A DNA stretch of 64,000 bases from Streptomyces sp. S4.7 (GCF_010384365.1 NZ_CP048397.1:6758001-6822000); one strand, 5' to 3'; positions 18,086 through 26,936 are shown, numbered from the stretch's first letter. Translations and numbers: made by a program. Notes: generated by a model from the letters alone, not told the origin.

Positions 18086-18819
18086 TCGGCCTCGTACTGG
18101 CAGCCGGTGCCGGCAGGCGCCTGCGCCCCTACACCGACACGCTCCCCAAGGCCCTCGTGCCCGTGGACGGCGACACGACCGTCCTCGACCTGACACTCGG
18201 CAACTTCGCGGAGATCGGGCTCACCGAGGCCGCGATCGTCGTCGGCTACCGCAAGGAGGCCGTGTACGAGCGCAAGGAGGCACTGGAGGCGAAGTACGGC
18301 CTCAGCCTCACGCTCGTCGACAACGACAAGGCCGAGGAGTGGAACAACGCCTATTCCCTGTGGTGCGCCCGTGACGTCATCAAGCGCGGTGTGATCCTCG
18401 CCAACGGCGACACCGTCCACCCCGTCTCCGTCGAGCGCACGCTGCTCGCCGCCCGCGGCGAGGGCCGGAAGATCATCCTCGCGCTGGACGCGGTGAAGCC
18501 GCTCGCCGACGAGGAGATGAAGGTCATCACCGAGACGGACAAGGGTGTGCGGCACATCACGAAGCTGATGGACCCCGCCACCGCCACCGGCGAGTACATC
18601 GGCGTCACCCTCATCGAGCCCGAGGCCGCCGAGGAACTCGCCGACGCCCTGAAGACCACCTTCGAGCGCGACCCCGACCTCTACTACGAGGACGGCTACC
18701 AGGAACTCGTGAACAGAGGCTTCACCATCGACGTCGCCCCCATCGGCGACGTCCCCTGGGTGGAGATCGACAACCACGACGACCTCGCGAAGGGCCGTGT
18801 CATCGCGTGCCAGTACTGA
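18082..18819 (+). CDS. Sugar-/polyol-phosphate nucleotidyltransferase
   Basis: 245 residues of the GT-A nucleotidyltransferase family. LAAGAGRRLRP (6-16), PKALVPV (22-28), an ILANGDTV metal-binding segment and WVEIDNHDDL at the C-terminus are present. Family members activate phosphocholine, inositol phosphate or sugar phosphates with CTP, UTP or dTTP. Between two CDP-alcohol phosphotransferases and a glycerol-1-phosphate dehydrogenase-type enzyme, a CTP:polyol-phosphate cytidylyltransferase is the best guess. ATG 18082 overlaps the previous stop (ATGA) after GAAGGAG. Confidence 0.85.
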   Translation: MIGLVLAAGAGRRLRPYTDTLPKALVPVDGDTTVLDLTLGNFAEIGLTEAAIVVGYRKEAVYERKEALEAKYGLSLTLVDNDKAEEWNNAYSLWCARDVIKRGVILANGDTVHPVSVERTLLAARGEGRKIILALDAVKPLADEEMKVITETDKGVRHITKLMDPATATGEYIGVTLIEPEAAEELADALKTTFERDPDLYYEDGYQELVNRGFTIDVAPIGDVPWVEIDNHDDLAKGRVIACQY

Positions 18820-19868
18820 CCCGACTCATCCCGTCCCCGGTCGTCGTCGACATCACGCGCGGCGCCATGGACGATCTCGCCGGCCTCCTCGCCGACCAGC
18901 GGATCTCCGCGTCCGGCAAGCTCGCGATCGCCATCAGCGGAGGCTCGGGGCAGGGGCTGCGCGAGAAGCTCGCCCCCGTACTGCCCGACGCCGACTGGTT
19001 CCTGGTCGCCGACGGCACCATCGACTGCGCGGTCAAGCTCGCCGACGACATAAAGGGCAAGCGGTACGACGCGGTCGTCGGACTCGGCGGTGGCAAGATC
19101 ATCGACGTCGCGAAGTACGCGGCGGCCCGCGTGGGCCTGCCGATGGTGGCCGTCGCCACCAACCTCTCGCACGACGGCATCTGCTCGCCGATCTCCACCC
19201 TGGACAACGACAACGGCCGTGGCTCGTACGGCGTCCCGACCCCCATCGCGATCGTCGTCGACCTCGATGTCGTCCGCGACGCCCCGGACCGCTTCGTACG
19301 CTCCGGCATCGGCGACGCGCTCTCCAACATCTCCGCCATCGCTGACTGGGAACTGTCCCACGAGATCAACGGCGAGCCCGTGGACGGTCTGGCCGCCGCC
19401 ATGGGCCGTACCGCCGGTGAGGCCGTCCTGCGCCACCCCGGCACCGTCGGCGACGACGAGTTCCTGACCGTCCTGGCCGACGCGCTCGTCCTCACGGGTA
19501 TCGCCATGTCGATCAGCGGCGACTCCCGACCGTCGTCCGGCGCCTGCCACGAGATCAGCCACGCCTTCGACCTGCTCTTCCCCAAGAGGGCGGCGAGCCA
19601 CGGCGAGCAGGTCGGGATGGGCGCGGCCTTCGCGATGCATCTGCGCGGCGCGCACGCGCAGTCCCAGCTCATCGCCGAGGTACTGCGCCGACACGGGCTG
19701 CCGGTGCTGCCGGCCGAGATCGGTTTCAGCCTGGACGAATTCGTCCAGGCCGTGGATTACGCACCGCAGACCCGTCCGGGACGCTTCACGATCCTGGAGC
19801 ACCTCAACCTGTCCCCGGACCAGATCAAGGACGCCTACGTCGACTATGCAAAAGCCATCGGTAGCTGA
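18807..19868 (+). CDS. Glycerol-1-phosphate dehydrogenase-type (EgsA/AraM-like) enzyme
   Basis: 353 residues of the iron-/zinc-dependent alcohol dehydrogenase superfamily. The nucleotide site is VVGLGGGKIIDVAKYA (90-105). ATNLSHDGICSP (117-128) and RGSYGVPTPIAIVVDLDVV match sn-glycerol-1-phosphate dehydrogenases. Probable metal ligands are D170 (SGIGDALSN), H248/H252 (CHEISH) and H265 (SHGEQVG). It would reduce dihydroxyacetone phosphate to sn-glycerol-1-phosphate, the archaeal-type stereoisomer, though another polyol phosphate is possible. GTG 18807 overlaps the upstream gene by 13 nt; its 3' end overlaps the next by 23 nt. Confidence 0.8.
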   Translation: MPVLTRLIPSPVVVDITRGAMDDLAGLLADQRISASGKLAIAISGGSGQGLREKLAPVLPDADWFLVADGTIDCAVKLADDIKGKRYDAVVGLGGGKIIDVAKYAAARVGLPMVAVATNLSHDGICSPISTLDNDNGRGSYGVPTPIAIVVDLDVVRDAPDRFVRSGIGDALSNISAIADWELSHEINGEPVDGLAAAMGRTAGEAVLRHPGTVGDDEFLTVLADALVLTGIAMSISGDSRPSSGACHEISHAFDLLFPKRAASHGEQVGMGAAFAMHLRGAHAQSQLIAEVLRRHGLPVLPAEIGFSLDEFVQAVDYAPQTRPGRFTILEHLNLSPDQIKDAYVDYAKAIGS

Positions 19869-20625
19869 ACTACGCCCGGTCGTGCACCCCCCGGGTGTCA
19901 AGGACCGGCGGAGCGGCGAGCACTGGGGGGGCCGGCTCTACATGCGCGAGGTCTCCCTGCGCATCGACCGGCACCTGGTGAACACGAGCGTCACGCCCAA
20001 CCAGGTGACCTACGTGATGACCGCCGCGGCCGTCCTCGCCGCCCCCGCACTCCTGGTGCCCGGGATCGCGGGCGCGGTGCTCGGTGTGGTGATGGTCCAG
20101 CTCTATCTGCTGCTGGACTGCGTCGACGGGGAGATCGCCCGCTGGAAGAAGCAGTACTCGATGACCGGCGTCTACATGGACCGGGTCGCCGCGTACCTGT
20201 GCGACGCCGCCGTGCTGCTCGGCTTCGGACTGCGCGCCGCCGACCTGTGGGGCTCCGGGCGGATCGACTGGCTCTGGGCGTTCCTCGGCACCCTGGCCGC
20301 CCTCGGCGCCATCCTGATCAAGGCCGAGACCGACCTCGTCGGTGTCGCCCGCCACCAGCAGGGCCTGCCGCCGGTCAAGGAGACCGCGTCCGAGCCCCGC
20401 TCGTCCGGCATGGCGCTGGCCCGCCGGGCCGCCGGGGCGCTGAAGTTCCACCGCCTCATCCTCGGTATCGAGGCGTCGCTGCTGATCCTGGTCCTGGCGA
20501 TCCTGGACACCGTCCGGGACGACCTGTTCTTCTCCCGGCTCGGCGTCGCCGTGCTGGCCGGTATCGCCGTCATGCAGACGCTGCTGCACCTCGTGTCGAT
20601 CCTCGCCTCCAGCAGGCTGAGGTGA
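19846..20625 (+). CDS. Second CDP-alcohol phosphotransferase, last motif Asp replaced
   Basis: 259 residues, six predicted membrane segments. The motif reads D91-x2-D94-G95-x2-A98-R99-x8-G108-x3-D112, but the fourth aspartate expected at 116 is alanine (MDRVAAYLCDAA); the next Asp is at 120. That Asp is proposed to be the catalytic base in the family, so the protein may be altered in activity or use another base. It lies inside the operon, overlapping the dehydrogenase gene by 23 nt and sharing GTGA with the glycosyltransferase gene. Membrane-located partner of the DUF5941 protein. Confidence 0.85.
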   Translation: MQKPSVAELRPVVHPPGVKDRRSGEHWGGRLYMREVSLRIDRHLVNTSVTPNQVTYVMTAAAVLAAPALLVPGIAGAVLGVVMVQLYLLLDCVDGEIARWKKQYSMTGVYMDRVAAYLCDAAVLLGFGLRAADLWGSGRIDWLWAFLGTLAALGAILIKAETDLVGVARHQQGLPPVKETASEPRSSGMALARRAAGALKFHRLILGIEASLLILVLAILDTVRDDLFFSRLGVAVLAGIAVMQTLLHLVSILASSRLR

Positions 20626-20630
20626 GTGAC

Positions 20631-21503
20631 ATGCGGCTCGGCGCGGTGATCATCACCATGGGCAACCGCCCGGACGACCTCCGGGCCCTCATCGACTCCG
20701 TCGCCAAGCAGGACGGCGACCCGATCGAGGTCGTCGTCGTCGGCAACGGCGCCCCGGTCGGTGACGTGCCCGACGGCGTACGGACCATCGAGCTGCCCGA
20801 GAACCTCGGCATCCCCGGTGGCCGCAACGTCGGCATCGAGGCCTTCGGCCCCTCCGGCGGCGACGTGGACGTCCTGCTCTTCCTCGACGACGACGGGCTG
20901 CTGCCCGGCACCGACACCGCCGAGCTGGTCCGCGCGGCGTTCGCGGCCGACCCGGTCCTCGGCATCGTCAGCTTCCGGATCGCCGACCCCGAGACCGGTC
21001 TCACACAGCGCCGCCACGTCCCCCGGCTGCGCGCCTCCGACCCGCTGCGCTCCTCCCGCGTGACGACCTTCCTGGGCGGCGCCAACGCCGTCCGTACGAA
21101 GGTCATCGCGGAGGTCGGCGCCCTGCCCGGCGACTTCTTCTACGCGCACGAGGAGACCGACCTCGCCTGGCGCGCGCTGGACGCGGGCTGGATGATCGAC
21201 TACCGCTCCGACATGGTGCTCTTCCACCCCACGATGCCGCCGTCGCGGCACGCGGTCTACCACCGCATGGTGGCCCGCAACCGGGTCTGGCTCGCGCGCC
21301 GCAATCTGCCCGCCCCGGTCGTACCCGTCTATCTCGGCGTCTGGGTCCTGCTCACCCTCGCCCGCCGCCCGACCGTCCCCGCGCTGAAGGCATGGTTCGG
21401 CGGTTTCAGGGAAGGCTGGACGACTCCGTGCGGTCCCCGCAGGCCCATGAAGTGGCGTACGGTGTGGCGGCTGACCCGACTGGGCCGACCGCCTGTCATC
21501 TGA
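20631..21503 (+). CDS. GT2-family glycosyltransferase
   Basis: 290 residues. GT-A fold features are the start MRLGAVIITMGNRPDDL, LGIPGGRNVGIEAF, the DxD-like VLLFLDDDGLL and AHEETDLAWRALDAGW. No long transmembrane domain, so it works on the cytoplasmic face on a lipid- or polymer-bound acceptor. ATG 20631 is preferred because AGGTGA precedes it; GTG 20622, three codons earlier, overlaps the upstream stop. Donor sugar is unknown; nearby galE suggests UDP-glucose or UDP-galactose. Confidence 0.88.
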   Translation: MRLGAVIITMGNRPDDLRALIDSVAKQDGDPIEVVVVGNGAPVGDVPDGVRTIELPENLGIPGGRNVGIEAFGPSGGDVDVLLFLDDDGLLPGTDTAELVRAAFAADPVLGIVSFRIADPETGLTQRRHVPRLRASDPLRSSRVTTFLGGANAVRTKVIAEVGALPGDFFYAHEETDLAWRALDAGWMIDYRSDMVLFHPTMPPSRHAVYHRMVARNRVWLARRNLPAPVVPVYLGVWVLLTLARRPTVPALKAWFGGFREGWTTPCGPRRPMKWRTVWRLTRLGRPPVI

Positions 21504-21655
21504 CAGGCTCGGCTCTGAGAGCATCGGGGCTGGGTCTGTCGTACGGATCGGGCCGAGCCCGGCAAGATCCGAACGAGAGACCTTTACTTCCGGGTCCCGG
21601 CCGTCCACGCCTGTGCCCGACCGGCTGCGCATCTTGAACACGAAAGTTTCAACTT
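21504..21655. promoter_or_regulatory. Intergenic region before exporter genes
   Basis: A 152-base gap in an otherwise overlapping operon. It ends with an A/T-rich TTGAACACGAAAGTTTCAA element (TTGAA/TTCAA arms, 21635-21655) directly before GTG 21656, a position consistent with a second promoter or operator for the exporter genes. No strong Shine-Dalgarno precedes the GTG. Confidence 0.4.
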
Positions 21656-22594
21656 GTGAGTGAGACAACCCATGACGGCGCGATCGCCATGAGCGCCCCG
21701 CCGTCACCCGACGACGGTCTGTCCTCGACCGAACTGGCCGCCAAGTACGGCCTGTCGGTGAGCGGTGCCCGTCCGGGACTGGCCGAGTACATCCGCAAGC
21801 TGTGGGGCCGGCGCCACTTCATCTTCGCCTTCTCCCAGGCGAAGCTCACGGCCCAGTACAGCCAGGCGAAGCTCGGTCAGCTCTGGCAGGTGGCGACCCC
21901 ACTGCTCAACGCCTTCGTCTACTTCCTGATCTTCGGCCTGATCCTGAACGCCGGGCGCGGCATGGAGATCAAGGTCTACATCCCGTTCCTGGTGACGGGC
22001 GTGTTCGTGTTCGCCTTCACACAGACGTCCGTGATGGCGGGCGTGAAGTCGATCTCGGGCAACCTCGGGCTGGTGCGCGCCCTGCACTTCCCCCGAGCCT
22101 CGCTCCCCATCTCATTCGCGCTCCAGCAGCTCCAGCAGCTGATGTTCTCGATGATCGTGCTGCTGACGGTGGTGGTCGCCTTCGGCAGCCTGCCGGGCCT
22201 GTCCTGGCTGCTGGTGCTGCCCGTCCTGGTGCTCCAGTTCTTCTTCAACACCGGTCTGGCGCTGATCATGGCGCGGCTGGGCAGCAAGACGCCCGACCTC
22301 GCCCAGCTCATGCCGTTCATCATGCGGACCTGGATGTACGCGTCGGGCGTGATGTTCTCCATCCCGCTGATGCTCGCCAACAAGCCGAACTGGCCGAGCT
22401 GGATCGTCGACGTACTCCAGTACAACCCCGCCGCCATCTACATGGACCTCATCCGCTTCGCGCTGATCGACGGCTACGGCTCCGAGAACCTGCCCCAGCA
22501 CGTGTGGGCCTCGGGTCTCGCCTGGTCGCTGCTCGTCGGCATCGCGGGCTTTGTGTACTTCTGGAAGGCTGAGGAACGGTACGGCCGTGGCTGA
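21656..22594 (+). CDS. TagG-type polysaccharide/teichoic acid ABC exporter permease
   Basis: 312 residues. After a 50-residue soluble N-terminus comes a six-helix ABC-2-type permease: FIFAFSQAKLTAQYSQAKLG, LWQVATPLLNAFVYFLIFG and a C-terminal YFWKAEERYGRG end are typical of TagG/Wzm exporters, which move undecaprenyl-linked polymers to the outer leaflet. GTG 21656 is the start. Overlaps its ATPase gene by 8 nt. Confidence 0.88.
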   Translation: MSETTHDGAIAMSAPPSPDDGLSSTELAAKYGLSVSGARPGLAEYIRKLWGRRHFIFAFSQAKLTAQYSQAKLGQLWQVATPLLNAFVYFLIFGLILNAGRGMEIKVYIPFLVTGVFVFAFTQTSVMAGVKSISGNLGLVRALHFPRASLPISFALQQLQQLMFSMIVLLTVVVAFGSLPGLSWLLVLPVLVLQFFFNTGLALIMARLGSKTPDLAQLMPFIMRTWMYASGVMFSIPLMLANKPNWPSWIVDVLQYNPAAIYMDLIRFALIDGYGSENLPQHVWASGLAWSLLVGIAGFVYFWKAEERYGRG

Positions 22595-23372
22595 CCTCGA
22601 CAAGCAGGGACGCGTCCCCACCGTCATCGCCGACGACGTGCACATCGTGTACCGCGTCAACGGCGGCGGCGGTGGCAAGGGCAGCGCGACCGCGGCGCTG
22701 AGCCGCATACTCAGGCGCGAGAAGGGCGAGTCGCGCGGAGTCCGCAAGGTCCACGCCGTCAGGGGGGTCACCTTCACCGCGTACCGCGGTGAGGCGATCG
22801 GTCTGATCGGCACCAACGGCTCCGGGAAGTCGACCCTGCTGCGCGCCATCGCGGGGCTGCTGCCCACGGAGCACGGAAAGGTGTACACCGACGGCCAGCC
22901 CTCGCTGCTCGGTGTCAACGCCGCGCTGATGAACGATCTCACCGGCGAGCGCAACGTCATCCTGGGCGGTCTGGCCATGGGGATGACGCGCGAGCAGGTA
23001 CGGGAGCGCTACCAGTCCATCGTCGACTTCTCCGGCATCAACGAGAAGGGCGACTTCATCACCCTGCCGATGCGTACGTACTCCTCCGGTATGGCCGCCC
23101 GGCTCCGCTTCTCCATCGCGGCGGCCAAGGACCACGACGTCCTCATGATCGACGAGGCGCTGGCCACCGGTGACCGCAAGTTCCAGATCCGCTCCGAGGC
23201 GCGGATCCGCGAGCTGCGCAAGGAGGCGGGCACCGTCTTCCTGGTCAGCCACAGCAACAAGTCGATCAGGGACACCTGCGACCGCGTGCTGTGGCTGGAG
23301 AAGGGCGAACTCCTGATGGACGGCCCGACGGACGAGGTGCTCAAGGCGTACGAGAAGGAGACCGGCAAGTAG
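22587..23372 (+). CDS. TagH-type ABC exporter ATPase
   Basis: 261 residues. Walker A GTNGSGKST, signature YSSGMAARL and Walker B VLMIDEALATGD with H-loop VFLVSHSNKSI identify the polysaccharide/teichoic-acid exporter subfamily (TagH/Wzt). A Gly/Lys-rich insertion (NGGGGGKGS) lies before Walker A. No C-terminal carbohydrate-binding domain, so it resembles the short form without substrate-tip recognition. GTG 22587, coupled to the permease gene. The operon ends at the terminator downstream. Confidence 0.9.
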   Translation: MADLDKQGRVPTVIADDVHIVYRVNGGGGGKGSATAALSRILRREKGESRGVRKVHAVRGVTFTAYRGEAIGLIGTNGSGKSTLLRAIAGLLPTEHGKVYTDGQPSLLGVNAALMNDLTGERNVILGGLAMGMTREQVRERYQSIVDFSGINEKGDFITLPMRTYSSGMAARLRFSIAAAKDHDVLMIDEALATGDRKFQIRSEARIRELRKEAGTVFLVSHSNKSIRDTCDRVLWLEKGELLMDGPTDEVLKAYEKETGK

Positions 23373-23423
23373 CCGGATCCCCGGGGCGGTTCGGGCACCG
23401 GACACGCGCCACGCGCCACCCGA

Positions 23424-23486
23424 CCCGCACAACCGAAGCGGCCCCCGCCGGAATCGATCCGGCGGGGGCCGCTTCGGTTGTGCGGG
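23424..23486. terminator. Perfect 28-bp stem terminator
   Basis: Arms 23424-23451 and 23459-23486 are exact reverse complements (28 bp, 7-nt AATCGAT loop). It sits between the exporter ATPase gene and the convergent MMPL gene and ends both transcripts. Such long stems are typical of Streptomyces convergent genes. Confidence 0.9.
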
Positions 23487-23489
23487 CCC

Positions 23490-25721
23490 TCAGACGCCCG
23501 CCGGGGTACGGTCCGCTTCGGCGGGGACGGCCGCGGCCGGTCCCTCGGAGAGGCCCACCTTCCCGTGCAGCGCGCGCAGCGCGGCCGGCGCGTACCAGGC
23601 GCCGCGGCCCAGCAGCCGCATCGCGGCCGGTACGAGCACACCGCGTACCGCCACCGCGTCGATGACGATCGCCAGTCCGCTGCCGATGCCGAACATCTGG
23701 AGGAAGCTGATCTGGCTGGTCCCGAAGGCGAAGAAGCTCACGGCCAGCAGTCCGGCCGCCATGCTGACGATCCGTCCGGTGCGGGCCAGACCCTGGGTGA
23801 CGGTCGTCGTCCGGTCCGCGCCCGCGTCGTGCAGCTCCTTCATCCGGCTGGTCACGAACACCTCGTAGTCCATGGACAGGCCGAAGGCCACGCAGAACAG
23901 CAGCACGGTCATCGAGGTGTCCATCGGCTGCGGGGTGAAGCCCAGCAGCGACGACAGATGGCCGTCCTGGAAGATCCACACCATCGCGCCGATCGCGGCC
24001 GACAGGCTGATCGCGTTGAGCAGCAGCGCGCGCAGCGGCTGGACGACGCTGCCGGTGAAGAGGAACAGCAGCACGAAGGTCGTCACGAGAACCAGCCCGA
24101 TCGCCAGGGGCAGCCGGTCACCGATGGACTGCCGGGAGTCGACCAGCGTCGCGTCCGTGCCGCCCACCAGCATCTCGGTGCCCGCGGGCCGGTCCACGGC
24201 GCGGATGTCCGCCACCAGGTCCTGGGCCGCGCCGGACTTGGACGCGGTGCCGGTGACGACGGTGAGGCGCTGCGCGTCCGGCCGGGCGAGGCCGGCGTTC
24301 GCCGGGCCCGGCGGCTCGCTCCGTCCGCCGGTGTAGGTGCCGGTGGAGGCGTCGACGCGTACGACACCGTCGAGCCGGGACAGTTCGCCGGCGTACGCCG
24401 CCAGCGGCGCCGCCGCGACGGCCGAGGTGCTGACGATCTGGACGGCGCCCGCCTCGTCGGTGGGGAAGTCGTTCCGGACGGCCGTCGCGACCTGGCGTCC
24501 GGCCGCCTCCTCGGGCAGCACCCGCTCGTCGGGCGTCCCGAACGTGACCCCCAGCAGCGGGCCGGCGAGGAGCAGCAGCACGGCGAGCACGGGCAGCGCG
24601 GTGAGGGCGGGCCGGCGCATGACGAGTCCGGCGAGCCTTCCCCAGAAGGGCGCGTCGGAGCGGCGTACTGTCTTCGCCCACGGCAGCCGCCCCTTGTTGA
24701 CCCGGTGGCCCAGCACGGCGAGCAGCGGCGGCACCACGAACAGGGCGGCGACGACCGCGATCAGGACCACGCCGATCCCCGCGTAGGCGAAGGACCGCAG
24801 GAAGAACGGCGGGAAGACGAGCAGCGCGGCGAGCGCGGCGGCGACGGTCGCGGCCGAGAACAGGATCGTGCGCCCCGCCGTCCGTACCGTGGTGCGCAGC
24901 GCCTCGGGGACCTCCTCGCCCGCGGTGAGCTGTTCGCGGAAGCGGCTCACCAGCAGGAGCGCGTAGTCGATGCCGAGGCCCAGACCGAGCGCGGTCGTGA
25001 GGTTGATCGCGAAGACCGACACCTCGGTCACGCTGCCGAGGACGGAGAGCAGCGCGAACGTGCCGACGATCGCGATCAGTCCGATGACCAGGGGCAGCAT
25101 CGCGGCCACCAGGCTGCCGAAGGCGAGGACCAGCAGCAGGAGCGTGACGGGTACGGCGATCGCCTCGGCCACGGCCAGGTCGCCGGAGACCTGTGAGCTG
25201 ACGTCGATGCTCACGGCACTCTCGCCGCCGGCCCGTACCTCGACCCCGTCGCGCTCTCCGGTGTAGTTGTCGATGAGCTGCTCGGCGCGCTCCCCGCGCT
25301 CGGTCTCGTCCCCCTTCACATGGAGGGCGATCAGGGCCTCGCCGCCGTTCTCGGAGATCAGCCGCGGGCTCCCGGTGTCCCAGTAGGAGACCACGTTGCT
25401 CACGGTGGCGTCGTTCTTGAGGCCGTCGGTGATGGAGCGGCCCCGCTCGTCGACGGCGGGGGTGCCCGGCCCCTGCCGGCCGCCGTCCTCCGAGCCGATC
25501 AGGAACAGCAGGTTGGTCTCGCCCCCGAACTTCTCGTCGATCCGGACGGCGGCGCGTGAGGACTGCGCGTCGGGGTCGTCGAATCCGCCGCCGAGCAGCT
25601 TGCCGAAGGCGCCCGCGCCGAGTACGCCCATGGCGACCACGGCGACGGTGGCCAGTACGAGTAGGAGCCGCGACCTCTTCAGGGCCAGCTCAGCGATCTT
25701 GGACAGCACGGGATCTCCCAT
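23490..25721 (-). CDS. MMPL/RND-family lipid or drug exporter
   Basis: 743 residues: two repeated halves, each with a large extracellular loop and about six membrane helices. Family motifs are LGLGIDYALLLVSRFRE in the first half and FGLSMDYEVFVTSRMKE in the second. Members export lipids, antibiotics or siderophores by proton motive force. It diverges from a TetR gene with two operators between them, so it is almost surely induced when that repressor binds a ligand. Start ATG 25721; substrate unknown. Confidence 0.92.
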   Translation of the reverse strand: MGDPVLSKIAELALKRSRLLLVLATVAVVAMGVLGAGAFGKLLGGGFDDPDAQSSRAAVRIDEKFGGETNLLFLIGSEDGGRQGPGTPAVDERGRSITDGLKNDATVSNVVSYWDTGSPRLISENGGEALIALHVKGDETERGERAEQLIDNYTGERDGVEVRAGGESAVSIDVSSQVSGDLAVAEAIAVPVTLLLLVLAFGSLVAAMLPLVIGLIAIVGTFALLSVLGSVTEVSVFAINLTTALGLGLGIDYALLLVSRFREQLTAGEEVPEALRTTVRTAGRTILFSAATVAAALAALLVFPPFFLRSFAYAGIGVVLIAVVAALFVVPPLLAVLGHRVNKGRLPWAKTVRRSDAPFWGRLAGLVMRRPALTALPVLAVLLLLAGPLLGVTFGTPDERVLPEEAAGRQVATAVRNDFPTDEAGAVQIVSTSAVAAAPLAAYAGELSRLDGVVRVDASTGTYTGGRSEPPGPANAGLARPDAQRLTVVTGTASKSGAAQDLVADIRAVDRPAGTEMLVGGTDATLVDSRQSIGDRLPLAIGLVLVTTFVLLFLFTGSVVQPLRALLLNAISLSAAIGAMVWIFQDGHLSSLLGFTPQPMDTSMTVLLFCVAFGLSMDYEVFVTSRMKELHDAGADRTTTVTQGLARTGRIVSMAAGLLAVSFFAFGTSQISFLQMFGIGSGLAIVIDAVAVRGVLVPAAMRLLGRGAWYAPAALRALHGKVGLSEGPAAAVPAEADRTPAGV

Positions 25722-25728
25722 CTCCGAA

Positions 25729-25745
25729 TGTTAACGGCGTCAACA
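25729..25745. promoter_or_regulatory. TetR operator O1 in MMPL/TetR divergent region
   Basis: TGTTAACGGCGTCAACA, a 17-bp near-palindrome 8 nt upstream of the MMPL start. It matches O2 (25763-25779) in the TGTTAA...GTCAACA pattern; their centres are 34 bp apart. Confidence 0.8.
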
Positions 25746-25762
25746 CTGACTCTGGCAGGGGA

Positions 25763-25779
25763 TGTTAATGCTGTCAACA
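25763..25779. promoter_or_regulatory. TetR operator O2
   Basis: TGTTAATGCTGTCAACA, 17 bp, ending 17 nt before the TetR gene start at 25797. With O1 it probably serves both autorepression and MMPL repression. Confidence 0.8.
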
Positions 25780-25796
25780 TCGGGCAGGATGAAGCC

Positions 25797-26486
25797 ATGG
25801 AGACCAACCGGGCGAACCAGGGGGCCAAGGCCGGCTATCACCACGGCGACCTGCGCAACGCGCTGATCACCGCCGGAGTGGAGCTGGCGACCGACGGGGG
25901 ACCGGCGAAGGTGGTCCTGCGCGAGGCGGCCCGCCGCGCCGGCGTCTCACCCACCGCCGCCTACCGGCACTTCGCCGGACAGGGTGATCTGCTCTTCGCG
26001 GTCAAGATCCACGCGCAGCAACTGCTCGCGGACGCCATGGAGCGGGTCGCGGAGGACCTGCCTCCGGGTGACCATCCCGGAGCCGCCGCCGAGCAGCGGC
26101 TGGCGGCGATCGGCCGGGGCTACGTGGGCTTCGCCCTGGAGCACCCCGGCCTCTTCCGAACCGCCTTCTCCCACTCGGCGCCGGGCACGGACGAGGACAC
26201 CGGATGGGGCGGTGTGACACCGCCCGCCGACAACCCCCAGTACCGCTCGTACAACCTGCTCAGCCAGGCGCTGGACGAACTGGTCGCCACCGGCCGTATG
26301 CCCGCCGGGAACCGCCCCGGCGCCGAGGCCGCCGCCTGGTCGACGGCGCACGGCCTCGCGATGCTCCTTCTCGACGGCCCGATGGGCCGGCTGCCGGCCG
26401 CGGACCGCGACGCCGTGATCGGGCGCACGACCGACACGATCGTCGCCGGTCTCCTGGTCCCCCACGACGGCCCCGAGGGCCGGTGA
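25797..26486 (+). CDS. TetR-family repressor of the MMPL exporter gene
   Basis: 229 residues. N-terminal HTH: GYHHGDLRNALITAGVELA and VLREAARRAGVSPTAAYRHF, then a ligand-binding helical C-terminus with a WHG-type fold. ATG 25797 follows AGGA by 8 nt. It should bind O1/O2 and be released by a ligand, likely a substrate of the exporter. Longer frames upstream would run through O2. Confidence 0.9.
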   Translation: METNRANQGAKAGYHHGDLRNALITAGVELATDGGPAKVVLREAARRAGVSPTAAYRHFAGQGDLLFAVKIHAQQLLADAMERVAEDLPPGDHPGAAAEQRLAAIGRGYVGFALEHPGLFRTAFSHSAPGTDEDTGWGGVTPPADNPQYRSYNLLSQALDELVATGRMPAGNRPGAEAAAWSTAHGLAMLLLDGPMGRLPAADRDAVIGRTTDTIVAGLLVPHDGPEGR

Positions 26487-26864
26487 GTGGATCATGGGTG
26501 GATCGTGTGCCGAGACCGTGTGAAGTCCCCTCCCGTCACCGCCCCCGACCGTCGCCCCGGCCGGTGACCGGCATCGCTCCGGTCCGCCAGCGGCCCCTAA
26601 AGGTCAAACTTCTGTCAAGTCCCGCACCGCCGCGGAAGGTTGAGGTCGACCCCGGCGCTCCCGTCGCGGGTGAGGTCCCCCCGCGCGGCCATGGGTGTTG
26701 TGCAACGTAAGCTGTACCGGTGCTGATTCGTGGCAAGAGCGGCGATACGTCCGTAAGCCCCGGCTGACCCGTCGAGGGTCCGCCAGATCGGCGGCATCCC
26801 CGTGGTCAGGCCGCGCGGCGTGTCCGAAATGGGATGTTTGGGTCGGCAGTGTAGAACGGGAGAC
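26487..26864. promoter_or_regulatory. Upstream region of the hopanoid operon
   Basis: A 378-base gap holding the likely hop promoter. It contains a GTTG-TG-CAAC inverted repeat (26697-26706) followed at once by TAAGCT (26708-26713), a possible -10 element, and a lower-GC stretch near 26600-26625. No protein or RNA family recognised. No strong terminator seen for the TetR gene. Confidence 0.4.
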
Positions 26865-26936
26865 GTGACGGCAATGACGGTTGATCTCCAGCTCCGCGAG
26901 GGTCGCGCCGTCCCCGCAGTAGGCGGTCCGCAGTGA
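26865..26936 (+). CDS. Short leader ORF coupled to hpnC
   Basis: 23 codons from GTG 26865 or 20 from ATG 26874 (better spaced from GGGAG at 26858-26862). Encodes MTVDLQLREGRAVPAVGG-like peptide. Its TGA (26934-26936) overlaps the GTG start of hpnC (26933), so it could couple translation into the hop operon. No homology recognised; may be non-functional as a peptide. Confidence 0.45.
   Translation: MTAMTVDLQLREGRAVPAVGGPQ

Noticed and set aside
15854..18196. 780-codon minus-strand frame opposite the DUF5941 gene
   Set aside because: Low-complexity Gly/Arg/Asp shadow; the plus-strand protein has the complete CDP-alcohol motif.
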